A DNA stretch of 64,000 nucleotides from Microthyrium microscopicum (GCA_010405405.1 MU004230.1:2005744-2069743), one strand, 5' to 3'. Positions 46,913 through 59,669 are shown, counted from the first letter of the stretch. A program made the numbers and translations. The notes: generated from the sequence alone by a model not told the origin.

Positions 46913-49900
46913 CTACAAAACAAGAAACAATTCCTCCATGGCCAAGTTATCGGTGCCCAGGTTAGGATAGTAAGGTACAATTGAGTCAGCGGACATTGTA
47001 TAAGCGTCGTTATACAATCGCCAGTACGGTTGACGAACTTTTCGTGCTGGATGAAAGAGGCCAGCCCAGACATAGTTGAGCGTCACACCGTTTCCAACCG
47101 CCACCCGAATGGCGTCGATAGCTTCGCATATCCGGTCAATGACGTGGGGACTGGACTCGTAGATGTTTGGCATGACTAGGTTGAGCAAGTGAACAAGTGC
47201 ATCTTCGCAGCCCATGCCTACCACGCCTAGAGCAATATGCTTGACGACAGAGGCGGCGGTCTGCCTATGTACTTGGTCTCGATCGATTAGAGCGTCTTCG
47301 AGTAATGGTGTCACGGCATAGACATAATCCTTTGCCATTTCGCCAATGTATTCGAAAACGAAGGTGAGAGACTTGAGCACTCCGTTCTGGACATTGAGTT
47401 CTGGTACTCGGTATTCATTCATCAAGGCGGGGAGGACGGTGAATGGTGCGCATGTTTCAGCAACAATGCCAATGGCAACGGCTGTACATACACGAGATTG
47501 ACGCTCTTGAACTCGCAAGTTGTTGAGTAGAGTTGCGAGGACATCTTGCGGACCAATGGCCTTGGCGATGTAGCCAAATGTGTTGTTTGCTGCTCGGCGA
47601 ATACCTTTTTTGTGAGCCTTTAGCATGTCGAGCAATTCAAAACAGATTCGCATCCATTCACGGGCGTTGACACTCTCAGGCCCACGATCAGCAATACGGC
47701 CAACAAGATCAATGGTATTCTCTTGGACCTTTTCGTGTCGATTTCGTAGGATGGGCGTCAATCGAGGGAGGAGATCTCGAATTGGTGGTTTCATTTCATT
47801 GATACCCACCACGGTGACAATGGATCGTAGTGCACCAAGAATGGAGCCAAGTACTTCAGGGTATTCTTCACCAAGGTATTCATAGAGAACAACGCTGACC
47901 TTGGACATGAGCTGATCTTCACCACATTGCTTCATGACCATTGCGATGCGAGATACGAGATCTGCTGCTTGTTGACGAACAGACGGCGATTTGTTGTTGA
48001 GTTTCCAGAGGATGGTGCTAGCAATTTGGGTGAGGTACGGCTTGCACCGGATTCCGAGAGAGTTAACGACAGTACCGAACCCATTGAGCAGGACAATATC
48101 CTCGACGCTCTGTTCGTGAAAGGAATGAAGAATGCCATCAATCAGGCGCTCCTCCAAACGTTCGCTAATATCTGCAGCACCCAAGCTGGCCACAATCTTC
48201 TCGATGGTCTCGACGGTCATCTTTCGATAAGCTTCAGACTCATCCTTGAGATTCGCCACCAACCGATCCAAAATTTCTGCTCCGCCAACCTTTTGTGAGA
48301 TGTCTACAGTTGTATCAACAACTTGTCGGTAATTGCGCTTATCCAAAGCCATTCTTCGAACCCAAAAGCTCTTGAAAAAGTCGTTGAGGACGTTCTCTTT
48401 CAAGTACGCGGCAGTAACTCCGTCAGTATTGGCACATTGGGAGATGACTTTGAGTACCACCTTCTTCATCTCATCATCCGGAGAAGAGAATTCCCGTAGA
48501 AGAATCTCCATGATCTGGCTGGTGTAGTAATTTGCGTACTCTTCGTCCATCAATGGAATGATATATCCAACAGCCTTGAGGAAACCAGCTAGGCCTTTGC
48601 CTCGTTGTTTGCGGGCACCAGTCCATAGAGGGTTGAGGATTTCGTCAAAGCTTTCGATACCGTATGGATTAGCGGCTTCAGCAAGAGCTGCGATCGCAAG
48701 AGATGTAACAGTTCGAACCTTGGCTTGCTCATCGTTGAGGTTGTCGGATATACAGTCGACCAACCCTTTCAAGTGTGGAAGGATAGCACAACCCATGAGG
48801 ATAGGAATTTGTTGCACAATCTTAACGCCAGTGTGACGTGCTTGCCATGACTTTTTGCTGCGACATACAGCTCGTAAGAATGGCAGAAGCGCAGGTATAC
48901 CAAGAGCAGAGGCGACTACTGCGAATGCTCGGGCTGTTGTGTTTCGTACATATTCATCGACGTGATCAATATCTGGTCTCATGGTGCTAATCATGGTGGC
49001 GAGACCAGCGGCTTTACTGAGGTTGGAGATGATTTCCCGTCCTTCCACGCGAGCGTAGTAATCTTGATCAATCAACAGAGGCTCAATGACAACCAGAATT
49101 TTGTGAACAAATGGCCGAACAAGGTCATCCAGTTTGTAGAGAACACGATCGATAACTTTAACCAACAAATGTCGTTCTTGATCTTCCAAAGTCCGTTCCA
49201 TGAGTAATGGTAGAATCTGGTTAAACAATGGGCCAGCACCAAACTGTCGAGCATTGTCTGTGATTTGACGGAGAGCGGTCTTTCGCATTGGAGGTGTGCC
49301 GTTCTTGACCTTGAGCAGCAACCTCATGATCTTACGCTCTTTTAATTCTTCCACGCTTAATTGATTCTCGTCTTGGCCATCCATGAGTTTGTCGAAATAC
49401 TTGAGATCACTCTCTTTCAAGAAAGCGAGCTCTGGGCCAATTCCCGGGATCTCGGTGGGCATTTGCTTGCCCATAGCTCGAGGTGTGTCTTCCTGCATCA
49501 TAAAACCACCAAATCCAGCAGCAGGTTCAGAAGCCGGGGTGGACATGACGCGCCTAGCAGCATATCTTTGCGGCTCATACCCAGGAGGTGGATCGAGAAC
49601 CTTGTATCCTTCGGATGGGAGCATCATGTCGAGTTCTTCATCGCTAAATGGCATGGTGCGACCGGAAATGTCAGTACCAAAACTAACAACGCCCGCTTGT
49701 GGTGGAGCGGGAGTTGCCTGTCCTTGATTAGCCGCAGGGCCAGCATTAGAAAGGGAAGGAGCTTGATCCCATCTGGATCGGCGTCTGGCCGCTGCAGCCT
49801 CAGCTGCAGAATCAGGTGCTGGTGTTGTATCCCATCGAGATTTCTTAGTTTTGGCATCACTGGGCTGTTCATTATCAGCGGGAGCTTCACCATTCTCAGA

Positions 49901-50629
49901 CGCAACGTCCCAGCGTTGTTTTCGCTTACGACCCGCAACTGCGACTGTTGAGCCAGCCTCACCATTTTCCTTGTCGCTTGTTTCCTCGGCTTTGAGAGTG
50001 GGCGCATGTTCTGTTGAGCCGTTCTGACCATTGGTCTTCTTTTCGGTGATGAGTTGCTTGACTCGGGCCTCCTCACGTTCGAGGTCTCGCATAGCCATCA
50101 CTTCGCGATAGCTTGCTCCTTCGCCTTGCACACCAGCTTGGCTATTAGCCGCAAAGGCATCGGCTCGGGTAGGAGTCAAGGGACCGCGATCATATCGTTT
50201 TTTCTGGTAGTCAGATTCTCGCGCTGAGATCTGTGCTTGCTGTTCTCGGCTCATAAGGATATCATCTTCTTGTGTCGCGCCATGAGCATACTCGTTCATT
50301 TGTTCCTTTGTTGCCGTGTACTGGCCAACAAGGCGTCTGCCATTTAATTCCACATCCTCCATCTCAGCATCCTCGCCTACAGCAATGGAAGTATTATAGC
50401 CAGCAAATTTATCCGTATTGCCCGATTCGTAGAGGTTGGAGTCGAAGGCTTCTGTTAGGGATGCCTTGCCATTGTCAGTTGGCGCGTCAGTCGCTTCGAA
50501 AATCTTCTTCTTTCCTGCGGCAGCATTGCGCTCCTGCTGGAGACGCTTGATGGTCTCAAACTCGGCTATATTAGCAGTCAGCAAAAGGGTGCCTTTATCA
50601 GGCTGTTTGTAGTTCTTACCGTCAGACAT
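46913..50629 (-). CDS. HSH155: U2 snRNP splicing factor SF3B1 (Hsh155/Prp10)
   Basis: Largest SF3b subunit, which clamps the branch-site/U2 duplex in the nucleus. An intronless gene of 1,238 residues. The N-terminal third is disordered and holds three tryptophan ligand motifs of the U2AF-homology type (QRWDVAS, SRWDTTP, SRWDQAP, roughly 239-285). The rest is the HEAT-repeat solenoid, near-identical to human SF3B1 in stretches such as [35 protein letters not shown] and [20 protein letters not shown]. The surfaces around human hotspot residues His662, Lys666 and Lys700 ([12 protein letters not shown] and NDEQAKVRT) are conserved. MSDGKNYKQ at 50,629 was chosen over an ATG 41 codons upstream, whose extension has no family likeness. 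Confidence 0.96.
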   Translation of the reverse strand: MSDGKNYKQPDKGTLLLTANIAEFETIKRLQQERNAAAGKKKIFEATDAPTDNGKASLTEAFDSNLYESGNTDKFAGYNTSIAVGEDAEMEDVELNGRRLVGQYTATKEQMNEYAHGATQEDDILMSREQQAQISARESDYQKKRYDRGPLTPTRADAFAANSQAGVQGEGASYREVMAMRDLEREEARVKQLITEKKTNGQNGSTEHAPTLKAEETSDKENGEAGSTVAVAGRKRKQRWDVASENGEAPADNEQPSDAKTKKSRWDTTPAPDSAAEAAAARRRSRWDQAPSLSNAGPAANQGQATPAPPQAGVVSFGTDISGRTMPFSDEELDMMLPSEGYKVLDPPPGYEPQRYAARRVMSTPASEPAAGFGGFMMQEDTPRAMGKQMPTEIPGIGPELAFLKESDLKYFDKLMDGQDENQLSVEELKERKIMRLLLKVKNGTPPMRKTALRQITDNARQFGAGPLFNQILPLLMERTLEDQERHLLVKVIDRVLYKLDDLVRPFVHKILVVIEPLLIDQDYYARVEGREIISNLSKAAGLATMISTMRPDIDHVDEYVRNTTARAFAVVASALGIPALLPFLRAVCRSKKSWQARHTGVKIVQQIPILMGCAILPHLKGLVDCISDNLNDEQAKVRTVTSLAIAALAEAANPYGIESFDEILNPLWTGARKQRGKGLAGFLKAVGYIIPLMDEEYANYYTSQIMEILLREFSSPDDEMKKVVLKVISQCANTDGVTAAYLKENVLNDFFKSFWVRRMALDKRNYRQVVDTTVDISQKVGGAEILDRLVANLKDESEAYRKMTVETIEKIVASLGAADISERLEERLIDGILHSFHEQSVEDIVLLNGFGTVVNSLGIRCKPYLTQIASTILWKLNNKSPSVRQQAADLVSRIAMVMKQCGEDQLMSKVSVVLYEYLGEEYPEVLGSILGALRSIVTVVGINEMKPPIRDLLPRLTPILRNRHEKVQENTIDLVGRIADRGPESVNAREWMRICFELLDMLKAHKKGIRRAANNTFGYIAKAIGPQDVLATLLNNLRVQERQSRVCTAVAIGIVAETCAPFTVLPALMNEYRVPELNVQNGVLKSLTFVFEYIGEMAKDYVYAVTPLLEDALIDRDQVHRQTAASVVKHIALGVVGMGCEDALVHLLNLVMPNIYESSPHVIDRICEAIDAIRVAVGNGVTLNYVWAGLFHPARKVRQPYWRLYNDAYTMSADSIVPYYPNLGTDNLAMEELFLVL

Positions 50630-51142
50630 GATTGGAATAGAGAGCTCTAATCTGGTGTGAGATCTAGTCTGAGCAACCGGGAAGATTGCGATGATTACGC
50701 GATGAATTTGCGCATGGAAAAGTGGTGAAGGGTTGATGTCGAAGGGGCGCAAGATTTGAGGAAGATATCTTTGGTCGCAGGGCTACGAGTGACTAATCTA
50801 TAGGAGCGCACGTGATCAAATTTGCCTGAACTTTCTCGAGGTCAATTTTCCGTCTCATTCCTACTACCTATAAATGGCCTTGGGCGATTTAGTATTTTCT
50901 GGAAACCAAATTGTAGCGACAAACTGTAACCATAAAATTTGGATCAGAGAAATTGGAGATCGTTGACCATCTTGGTCCTAACTTATTTCATTGCCTCTCA
51001 GCTCGATTTTGATAACATCGGTCTTGGCATTTTGTTCATCCGCACGACTGAATCGAGGACGCGTTGAGAGCTTCCAATCTTGTATTTCCATGAACCCAGT
51101 TTCACAGTATCCCAAAAATTCCTCTTCTCAACTTTTTACACC
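50630..51142. promoter_or_regulatory. Shared divergent promoter of SF3B1 and SDC1 genes
   Basis: A 513-bp gap between two outward-facing start codons, so both promoters must lie here unless they overlap coding sequence. No specific site is claimed. Confidence 0.6.
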
Positions 51143-51543
51143 ATGGCTCAAAACTCACCCAGCATACTGGATGTCGAAATGAAAGACTCGTCTGCTGTGG
51201 CAATGGTACACAACTGCTCAATTTCCTAATATCAGCTCTAGCTAACACGTCTGCATAGCCAAATAATGCATCGCCGCTGCCTGGAAATGGTGTAGAATAT
51301 TCTCAAACAACACAAAATCAAACGCCTGCTCGAGGCTCACCACACCCAATCGCTGCGCCGCCAATGGCCCCTCCAACTGTTCCCAACCCGCACGGCGCGC
51401 CCGTTCGCATCTACCTCAATTCCAAAGTCACACCACACCTACTAGAGGGAGTCAAGTATCTCGCGGCGCATGAACCTGAGAAGCCTCTGAAGTGGCTGGC
51501 AGAATATCTACAGAAGAAGAGTGAGGAGGTTGAGGGGCCATGA
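51143..51543 (+). CDS. SDC1: COMPASS subunit Sdc1 (Dpy-30 motif)
   Basis: Small subunit of the Set1/COMPASS H3K4 methyltransferase. Exons 51143-51205 and 51259-51543 give 115 residues. The first 65 are disordered and rich in P, N and S. The C-terminal Dpy-30 dimerisation motif reads YLNSKVTPHLLEGVKYLAAH, then EPEKPLKWLAEYLQKKS, with the conserved V-x-P-x-LL-x-G, LA, P and LA-x-YL positions. The family forms a four-helix bundle that holds an Ash2/Bre2 helix. It shares a divergent promoter with SF3B1 and converges on RPS13. Too short and too spliced to show as one long frame. Confidence 0.88.
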
Positions 51544-51859
51544 GCGGGCGATGAGACCCCAATGAAAGCTACAGCCTCGAGAGGGTGACAGACCAGGAGG
51601 ACGGAAAAATATCATGCATAGCGACGGCGCACGAACGGAATATCAGGCATAATCACTCAAAATTAGGACACTTGTACTTTGGGTAGAGGGTGAATCAGCC
51701 TTTTGAAAAGGGCCAATTGATTGATTCCAATGCTTTAGAGCATAGAGTTCTTTCCATCAAAGATATACCCCAAAACCCCGATTCTCCGGTACTCGTATGA
51801 GTAATGCAGATTTTCGCTCCTCGATTGATCCCACACAAAATTTCAACCGCGATCTTCGC
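51544..51859. other. Convergent spacer
   Basis: 3' flanks of SDC1 and RPS13. Nothing else seen. Confidence 0.5.
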
Positions 51860-52529
51860 TTATGCGACCATGGTGCTGGCGGTGGCGCTCTCGTATCGCC
51901 AGGTTGGTGGTAGGACACCAACAGTCTTGTAGTAGCGGGAGAGACGGTGAATACGGGACTCGATGAGAATGAGGCGGAACTTGGAGTCCTTGTCCTTTCG
52001 GTTGCGCTCGAGATGCTTGCGTACGGACACAGCCTTATACTAAAGTAAGCATTTGTTTAGACGCGAGATAAGAGTACCAACCTTCTTGATGAGCATGTAC
52101 AAGTCTTCCGGAATTTCCGGTGCAAGACCTATAATCACAACGTCAGCCTAAACCGAACGATGGCATTTGTAGAGATGTTTGCTAGCCCCTTGGACTTTCG
52201 CCTTTAGGGTATCGCATTGTCCTCAGGTGAATTGAAGCGTACCAGCGCCCTTGAGGATTCGGAGAACCTTGTTTCCTGCTACTGGTTAGTATTTGTTCTG
52301 AAAGACATGATGGTAGCGCAATCATACCTGTGACGACCTTGACTTGAGCAATTCCGTGAGAATCACGGAGAACGACACCAATCTGGGAAGGAGTGGCACC
52401 CTTCTTTGCGAGCTTGCAGATTTGGTCGACAACTTGTGCGGGAGTGGTCTTCAACCATGCTGGAGGATTGCGACTGTATGGGATAGCAGAGGACGAAATG
52501 CCCTTGCCATTGCTGTGCATGCGACCCAT
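51860..52529 (-). CDS. RPS13: 40S ribosomal protein S13 (uS15)
   Basis: Small-subunit ribosomal protein binding helix 22 of 18S rRNA. Exons 52529-52328, 52275-52243, 52128-52082 and 52033-51860 give exactly 151 residues, the eukaryotic length. [20 protein letters not shown], the S15 core [46 protein letters not shown] and [20 protein letters not shown] are all diagnostic. Exon 2 is 33 nt and exon 3 is 47 nt. The second intron (52129-52242, 114 nt) is about twice as long as its neighbours. The final residues ASTMVA are typical. Confidence 0.97.
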
Positions 52530-53420
52530 CTTGGCGATTTGTGAAGGTGTCGAAAAAAGAAGTTATCGTGAAAATTGTAGCGGGTTGCTGCAATTGAGAT
52601 TGATGGGGTAGAAATTGGTGTGGGTCGGCTAAAGCTCGGGGTCGGCCTGTTTGCCAAGCCTTCCAGTGCTAAGCTCGGATTTTCAACCTCCAACATTTTC
52701 TCTGAGCTTTCAAACTTCATCTTCCGCAGGCTATAGCATTATCATGCCGCCTTCTGATGTTGCTACATTTTGTTGTTCTTTTTATCTATGGTAAAGGTAA
52801 GCACAGTACCAGGTACTGATGTAGTCGCAGCCTTGGAACTAGAGACGCTCAGGTTAGTACCCATCTCGCTTTTTCTCTCCATCACCCTACAACATGATGA
52901 TCCTAAACCTTATATACTATTTTTCTGGTACCTCTTATGTCAGGGGCCTTCGGCTCCGATGATCTTAATGGACTTCTGATCTTGCACACTATCAATCTTT
53001 GAACCTCACGAGATTCCTCAGCATGTGCTAACAACATCACAGATGTCATTACCTTATATATTCGAGGATATTATAGCAGCTTGGAGTGCAAGATTCCGTT
53101 AGAACGAATAAATTTATACGTCAGTTAATACATATTACGCGACTGCGCCCAACGTTTTCGAAGATACGATCACCGTTGCTCCATTTCTATATATCTCTTG
53201 AAGCGCGGCCGTCTCTGTGAACGAGCACACCTTTTCTGCCATCAGGCCAAACAAAGCAGGTCCTTGGCACATTTCGGAAATTCGTATATACCCTCCGATC
53301 GGACCACTGTTCCAAGTCCATTCACTTGATTACATGGCATTATACATAGAACCACTAGCTCCCCGTAGCAGTAGCAATATCAATAGAGCCACAACTTGAC
53401 GCTGCCGAACCTCTGTCCGT
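52530..53420. other. Intergenic region upstream of RPS13
   Basis: RPS13 promoter and 3' flank of the CFEM gene. Short open frames here have no supporting features. Confidence 0.45.
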
Positions 53421-53863
53421 TCAAGAAGGGGTACTCGTTGTCTCAGCTGGTACAAACGTCGCTTGCGGGCCCACAGACGACACGCATGAGCAAATAGCAC
53501 TACCAGCCTTGTCCGCCTGGTCTGCGTCCGCCGGGGTACAGTCATGTAGAATGCAACCTATTGCGCTATTCTGAAGTGCGGTAGAACTAGCACACTGGCA
53601 GGCTGTAAGATGTTAGTATAAAAGAGCTATTGATATCTTGTCAAGCCTACAGTAGTTTCTGGGTCCATTAGTGCCGCAGACGCTCGTGGCGGCAGCAGAT
53701 ACGCAGGATACCTAAAACCTGTTAGGGTTGTCTGATATCGTGGCTGAAATACTATGCTTACAGCACAAACCGGGATTGCCGAGACCAGATAGTCACATTG
53801 TGTCTGGGCTAGCGTTGTTGATGCAAACATTGCGAGCAAGTGCAAAAGAATAGACACCCTCAT
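53421..53863 (-). CDS. Small secreted CFEM-domain protein
   Basis: Exons 53863-53762, 53711-53651 and 53602-53421 give 114 residues; both junctions restore the motif. Signal peptide MRVSILLHLLAMFASTTLAQ is followed by the CFEM pattern IPVCAVSCVSAAATSVC, then YSCQCASSTALQNSAIGC, ILHDC and AGSAICSCV. In characterised members this fold binds haem with an axial Asp, or acts at the surface of pathogens. The usual Asp just before the C-x-C (DYxCxC) appears here as Asn (RNYSCQC), so haem binding of the Csa2 type is uncertain. The C-terminus (TTSTPS) has no hydrophobic GPI tail, so the protein is probably soluble and secreted. Confidence 0.8.
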
Positions 53864-54449
53864 GGCTAGGTTATGCTGGACCAGGTTGGATATACTCTAG
53901 TTCACTAGAAATGAAGATACGGCTTACTTTTATACCTCGTCTCAGGCAATTCTTCTGCCTCCGCTATTGCTGCAGTGCATTCTAGTTCATATGAACGATA
54001 ATCTAAGTGGAAAGCTGTGTCTCTGCTGTGAACTACGAGAGTATAATCGTCCAATGAGATGACCTTCGTTGTCACACACTTCTGGCCATCAACATTGTGC
54101 CTACAGACTAGAAAATCGCATCATTCCTGATTGTTCAACTCAGAGTAGTCACACGCTGTACCGCAGCGAGTCAATTTCCCAATCATGTTGCATTGTCACC
54201 CTGTGCAACTCGGGCGTAGATGTGCTGTAGACAAAGCTCAATGGATGTCGAGCTTTGGTTATGCATTGATTTCAGTAATAAGGTATATGTCAGCGGTCTC
54301 GTCATCTTTTACAAAATTGTGTAGTTCTCCTACCCATTCCATGACGAAGGTCTATAACTACCTATACAATACGGGTCTACTGGTGTGTCAGTTTTTGCTT
54401 GGAAGCTTTCTTTCAACGTGAACTCGCATCAGCAATATCTCAACGTCTT
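53864..54449. other. Intergenic spacer
   Basis: Promoter of the CFEM gene and 3' flank of the DUF1772 gene. No gene recognised. Confidence 0.45.
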
Positions 54450-55263
54450 TCAGATTCCACCCAATGTGACTAATAATCCCATCAAGCCCCCAGCGCCAAT
54501 CAATCCAGCTCTTGTGAGATTCAGCGCAGAAAATCGGCTAAGCAGCTCTTGCACTTCTTTCTCATCCTTCGCGGAAACGTTCTGGTTGGTTTGCGATTGA
54601 GGCCCACTTATATCCGTGAACTCTGCTGCTTCATCCTTACCATTGACAGAGTCTAAGGCACTGCGATCGCTTGGTTGAGATTGCTCGTTACGTGCTTTCG
54701 CGCTCTGCTCACTACGCGCACCACCATACTTCTCATTCAATCTGATGAGCTTGAAATTGGTTGGAATCATGACAAAGCTGGTGAATGGACCTATACCGAT
54801 ACAGAGGGCCGCCGCTGCAATATATCCATTGATCTTGCTGCTGTTGGTAGTTACCCGAAGTAGCTGTGTCGCACTTTGTCCTGGTCGAAGAGCTGCGAAG
54901 GCCAAGTAGGCGAATCCAAGGGAAGAAATTGTAGCCGCTTGAGGAAACAAATGAGATCCTCGACTGAAAAGCCATCTGATTATAGGGAGTGACCGAGAAG
55001 CCGGTTGCGATTTTAGTTCCGGAATGTCGAATAGGGACAATGTTGCTATGCCTAATGCGTTTCGGTGTAAGAATACCAATCATCAAACGAGCTTTTCAGC
55101 TAGAATTCTCATTGTATATGATCGTAGCCATAGAATGCTATGGGAACCATGACATGCCATGGTAGTAATGTAATGTGGATTTATGAAATGGATGCTCACC
55201 TCCTGAAGCAACAAGTGCTGTTGATATGCTGAGAGCTTGAACAACGATCGTGGCTGAAGACAT
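54450..55263 (-). CDS. DUF1772 membrane protein (anthrone-oxygenase-like)
   Basis: Exons 55263-55200 and 55051-54450 give 221 residues. Four hydrophobic segments are visible: VVQALSISTALVASGGIATL, ATISSLGFAYLAFAAL, INGYIAAAALCIGIGPFTSF and GLIGAGGLMGLLVTLGG. The pattern FVMIPTN-x5-LN before a charged loop and a final helix is typical of DUF1772, a family that includes anthrone oxygenases of polyketide pathways. No polyketide synthase is in the window, so that role is not implied. An insert rich in S, D, Q and E (roughly 135-185) lengthens the loop before the last helix. The intron, 148 nt, is longer than most here. Confidence 0.75.
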
Positions 55264-55643
55264 TGTGAATTTGTGATTGATGCTGAATTTTGATATTTTC
55301 ACAGTTATAGAAAATGTTGATGCCGGTAAAATTCTACAAATTCACAACTGCCATACAGCCTACCATAACATAAAAAGTCGTTGATGTCATAATGGGTTTA
55401 GGCTTTTGGCAGTACTAGGTTTCCATATGGAGATCTCTGTAGGTAGTCAGGGTATTGTGAGATGAGGGACCCGTCGCATCTCAAATAAGGAACCAGTTTT
55501 GATCTCGAAGCTTGGATATTAGGACCGCAGTTTTACTGACAGCTCTTCATTTCATTCTTGTTTCGCTCATACATTTGAATATCGTGTCATGGTCTTCGTG
55601 TATCGTACATCTTTCATCTACCCAGATATAGTGATCAATCTTC
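55264..55643. other. Spacer
   Basis: Upstream of the DUF1772 gene and 3' flank of the acyltransferase gene. Nothing recognised. Confidence 0.45.
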
Positions 55644-57245
55644 TCAACCTAACCATCGTCCCATCGCCCCACCCACATTCTCCAAGTCTAGCAAGAAGGT
55701 ATCATGCCCAAATTGACTCTTATCTTCACCCAGCTCGATATGCGTGACTTGTCCGTTACCCGCCGCCCGCAACGTCTCCGCTACCTCGCGCTGCTGCCAC
55801 GCCGGAAACAGAATATCACTAGCCACGCCCATGATTAAGGTTGGCACATCTCGCATCGGCGCCAATCCGGCAATCAGATCTGGCGGCGGCGCAGAAGGAC
55901 CTGTCACAGGCACTTCGGTCGACTCGGTGCCCGTAACTTCCTCATATGGCTTGGGTGGTAGTGATAAAGTACACGACGCATCCGCCTCACTCGCCGCTCC
56001 TCGCTTCCCATCCAGTAAAGCAGCTAATTTCGGCGCATTTGCTGCTCGAAGCTCCGTGATACGCGCTCGATGCTCCGCTCCTAGATCAAACAGATCCATA
56101 GCTTTTGACACATATAGCAAACTATTTGCATCATACTGCAAACACCACTTCTCTCCCGCGTGGTCCAGATACGTCTCAATCAAAAAGTCCGGACACAACG
56201 CCGGCGGCCTCGTCGCATCCGCCCTCCTCCGTCCAAACCGTGCTTCCCACTCTGGCCCGGAGCGATACGTGATCGTTGCAATTTCTCTCGCTAGCTTCAT
56301 GCCAGCATGTGGTGGGACACCAGTGTAATAGAAACCCCGATTCCAGTGCGGATCCATCATCAGTACCTGCCGCTGCGTATGCCGCATTGCGATACTATAC
56401 GGATGGCTGCGCGCACACCCACTGATACTCACCACGCGCGCTACACGCTCTGGGAAGAGTGCGGCGGCCGCTAAGCTCTGCATGCCGCCCATGGATGCTC
56501 CGACGCTGGCGTAGAGACGTGGAATAGAGAGATGGTCAAGAAGTCTGAATTGGGCGCGTACCATATCTTCCATGGTGAGGATGGGGAAGCGGGTGGCATA
56601 GCGCTCGCCATTGGATGGGTCAATACTAGATGGTCCGGTAGATCCATAGCAGCCGCCAATGACGTTGGTGCAAACGACAAAATACTTGTCCGTGTCAAGG
56701 GGTTTGCCAGGACCGATGAACTTTTCCCACCAGCCTGGTTGCGGGTTAGCGGGCGTGCTGTGTGCGTGGCTAGATGCGGAGAGGCCGGTATGGAGGAGAA
56801 TGGTGTTGGATTTTGTTGCGTTGAGAGTACCCCAGGCTTCATACGCGATTTTGAACTCTGGGAGAATGCCGCCCCAGTCCAGTAGGAGGGGCTCGGAGGA
56901 GTGGAATGTTTCGTGGGCGCCGGTGGTGTAGGATGGCTCTGGACCGCTTTTTTCAGAAGCTTGTTGTGAGAGGGAGGCTGATAGTGTTTGCGATCTGGAT
57001 TCTACAGCGTCCAGACATGGAAATGACAGGGCGGGATTTGATGATTGCAGGGTGTCGGGTTTAATGGAGGCGGATGCCGCTTGTGCTTGCTTTGAAGCAT
57101 GTTGATGTATCTTCCGGGCAACATTGCTTGCTCTCCGAGATCCGTATGTCGCTGTTTGATGAAGTGTACTGGAAGTTGATGCCAGGTTTTTGGCTACAGA
57201 TAGAGCATTGGAAGCCGGTCTGCCAACAGATCGGATCGCGTACAT
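55644..57245 (-). CDS. cysA: Serine O-acyltransferase, CysA/Cys2 type (MetX-like alpha/beta hydrolase)
   Basis: Enzyme that activates serine by O-acylation for cysteine synthesis, from the homoserine-acetyltransferase-like alpha/beta hydrolases rather than bacterial CysE. Single exon, 533 residues. The N-terminus ([20 protein letters not shown]) is basic and Ser/Ala-rich, fitting a mitochondrial signal as in Aspergillus CysA. The body shows [45 protein letters not shown] and the nucleophile elbow GASMGGMQS (Ser about 251); Asp in ASDILFPAW (about 475) and His in FGHDTFLLD (about 512) complete the triad. True Met2 homoserine acetyltransferases differ around the N-terminal strands, so the serine-specific branch is preferred, with homoserine as the alternative. 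S. pombe Cys2 uses succinyl-CoA. Confidence 0.85.
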   Translation of the reverse strand: MYAIRSVGRPASNALSVAKNLASTSSTLHQTATYGSRRASNVARKIHQHASKQAQAASASIKPDTLQSSNPALSFPCLDAVESRSQTLSASLSQQASEKSGPEPSYTTGAHETFHSSEPLLLDWGGILPEFKIAYEAWGTLNATKSNTILLHTGLSASSHAHSTPANPQPGWWEKFIGPGKPLDTDKYFVVCTNVIGGCYGSTGPSSIDPSNGERYATRFPILTMEDMVRAQFRLLDHLSIPRLYASVGASMGGMQSLAAAALFPERVARVVSISGCARSHPYSIAMRHTQRQVLMMDPHWNRGFYYTGVPPHAGMKLAREIATITYRSGPEWEARFGRRRADATRPPALCPDFLIETYLDHAGEKWCLQYDANSLLYVSKAMDLFDLGAEHRARITELRAANAPKLAALLDGKRGAASEADASCTLSLPPKPYEEVTGTESTEVPVTGPSAPPPDLIAGLAPMRDVPTLIMGVASDILFPAWQQREVAETLRAAGNGQVTHIELGEDKSQFGHDTFLLDLENVGGAMGRWLG

Positions 57246-59669
57246 CGCGTCTAAGCTACCTGAGCCAGAACCAGTGTTTGGATGTTTTTTGGTTATGAAG
57301 CTGGCTTCATATTAGGAAGTCGTGAAAATGCTTAGAAATATAGATATCGCGAGAATTAGTGACAGTCCAGGCCAAGTTGACCTCAGTTACAGCCACCGGA
57401 TGGCGTGCTCACAGGGCTCACCTAAAGTTAGTGCTTGGAGTCTTCTTATTGGGCAATTGTCAGAATTTCTACATAATTACTGGCGTAGTTTTCATGGTTC
57501 AGATGATGCCCAGATGTTAAAATAGCTTGAAATCGTAAAGTACTGCAAACTCTTGGAATTTCAAGGACGTAGCTGGCGGATCGTTGGTGAATTCGTCATT
57601 TCTGTGAAATAGATATTATATTGCAGAGATGTGATTGGGTGAAATTATGGCCGTGTTGCAGCCAATGGTGCACCACGAGGCTGATGGACAAGGCTGAATA
57701 TTGAGATACATGTATGCCTTGCGAGCTGTCTGCATATCAGGCTGCGAGGCCTATTTTGCTTTAGACTTTGCTCCAACAGAAGTTTCAAATAAGATCTCCT
57801 GGTGGTCGTTTACTAACGTGCACTCTGGATTCTGTAGATAGCTTTTGTTACTAACGTTTTAATATATCGTTTCTGATTCATGTTATTTCATCCCGAGAAG
57901 CTTCTGACCGCATTTCTCGCTGTGAAGATAGACCACCTGTATCAATTATAGTCTGATCAATTTCGCAGTAGCGAAAATTACCGGACATACAGATTCGGAC
58001 AACGCCCTGATTATCTCAACTTGAGCTCGTGCTCTGTCAAATTCAAAGACACGAATCGGCCCGAATGAGGTAAAATATATTCTCCCCAGCACCACATGGC
58101 AACGAAATATGTGCAATCAAATAGCCGCAGGCAAGGCGAAAGGAGTCAAAGAGCTGTTATGGCCTACCAAATCACGAAATGTCCCATACCTTGTATCTTC
58201 TTCATGCAGTGATACGATTCTCCACACCATACTCGCACAGTCTAGGACACAGGGCTGGACACCTTGCGGCGGACTCGTGCAGCTTTAAGGAAACCAGCAT
58301 AGAAATATGCAATGGCTAGCAACGGCAACTATGCCGCAGAGCGGCAGAGGACGATGATATCCCGGGAAGAGGGATCTTACGCCGACGGCGCGGTCTCGTC
58401 TTGAATCTTGATGCAAGATTCCACTATCAAAATTGGCGGCCCATTTCAGGCCCCGCGGGCTTTCACGAACGGCCAGTGTTCACTGCTGAATAATTGAACA
58501 TCGGGATAAACAAGTTTCGAGAGGTCCCAATTATCGGGATCGGCGATTTTGAATCCTATTTTATGTTTTGGCGTGCATTGGACATTTGCTTTTTATCCGA
58601 ACGAATGCGCACCTCCATGGTTTTGCTAGCCTCATTAAAGCAAAATCAGCTATTGGTGCTCTTGAGTTCTCGAGATGCGTTATACGTTGCTTATGCTATG
58701 GCAATCAGTTCTTGAATAGGTATAGACTTTCAAAGCGCTGCCCAACGTCAATGTTGACATTCGGCTATTCGAGTGTTGCTACATGTACAAACGACTCCAA
58801 GATTTGGAACTACGGTCGATATCTAAGCGCAGCGGTCTCGCGCGGGGGGCTGATAGGCGGGGTAAGAAGTCGTCTAGGTGGGGGGTTAGGGAGAAACGGT
58901 ACTTTGTACATTAGCAACAGCCTTGATGCCAGCCATGAGACAAGCGGTGAGAGTACAAGGGAAACAAAATCACGCAAAGTTCAACCCAATCTCGATGGAA
59001 GAAGCGTATGTGATGCCTCGAAACTTGGATACATCACTTGATACCTCTGATCATGCCAGATTGGATCTCGAAGCTACAGAAGGATCCAATGTGGGCTGCC
59101 GCGTGGTGAGATATAGACGGTTGTGCAACCATCAAGCAGTAAACAACCACAGCGAAGAACAAGTCGTGGCACATCAACCTTCTTTTCTTTCTGCAGTTCT
59201 GCACGCGATAAGTCTCAAGATGTGGACCTATATCCTCAATCATTAATACGAAATTGTAGAGAGGACTTCCTAAGTTCCTTAGAGCTGCAAATTACATTGA
59301 ATGACACAGACAGCCAATCATAGTTCATTTCCCAAGTGTTTTCAGCCTTGAATAGACTCGGCCAGTCCGAGCTTGCCTGACTTCTGCAGACGCGCGCAAC
59401 GGCTGGCGGCGGAAACAAACCTCGCGAAATGGAAGCTATTTGCACGGTAAAAACACTCGTTGCTTGTGCCGTGGTCCAATAGCTGGTTAGGCGAAAGACA
59501 CTACAGGCTAAACAATCTCGTCTGTTGTGGCATGCATTTGACGACCCAAGTCAATGGATTGGAGAATGGCTTGCAGGGTACTGAGACATCTTGTACAAAC
59601 CCAGCAAGTGAATGGGGCGTAAAGACACTTGAATACCGTACTTCGGTCTATCGTAGAATGATGTGGGGC
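57246..59669. other. 2.4-kb intergenic region with a G-rich cluster
   Basis: No gene supported. Short frames at 58,568-59,246 lack domains and splice support. A cluster of four G-runs (6, 4, 6 and 3 Gs) lies at 58,844-58,891 on the plus strand. Confidence 0.45.

Noticed and set aside
53421-55263. Reading the CFEM, DUF1772 and esterase neighbourhood as a secondary-metabolite cluster
   Set aside because: No polyketide synthase, peptide synthetase or terpene cyclase is present, and the interleaved genes are primary metabolism.
58568-59246. Plus-strand frames of 157 and 107 codons
   Set aside because: No recognisable domain, no intron joining them in phase, and part is G-run low complexity.
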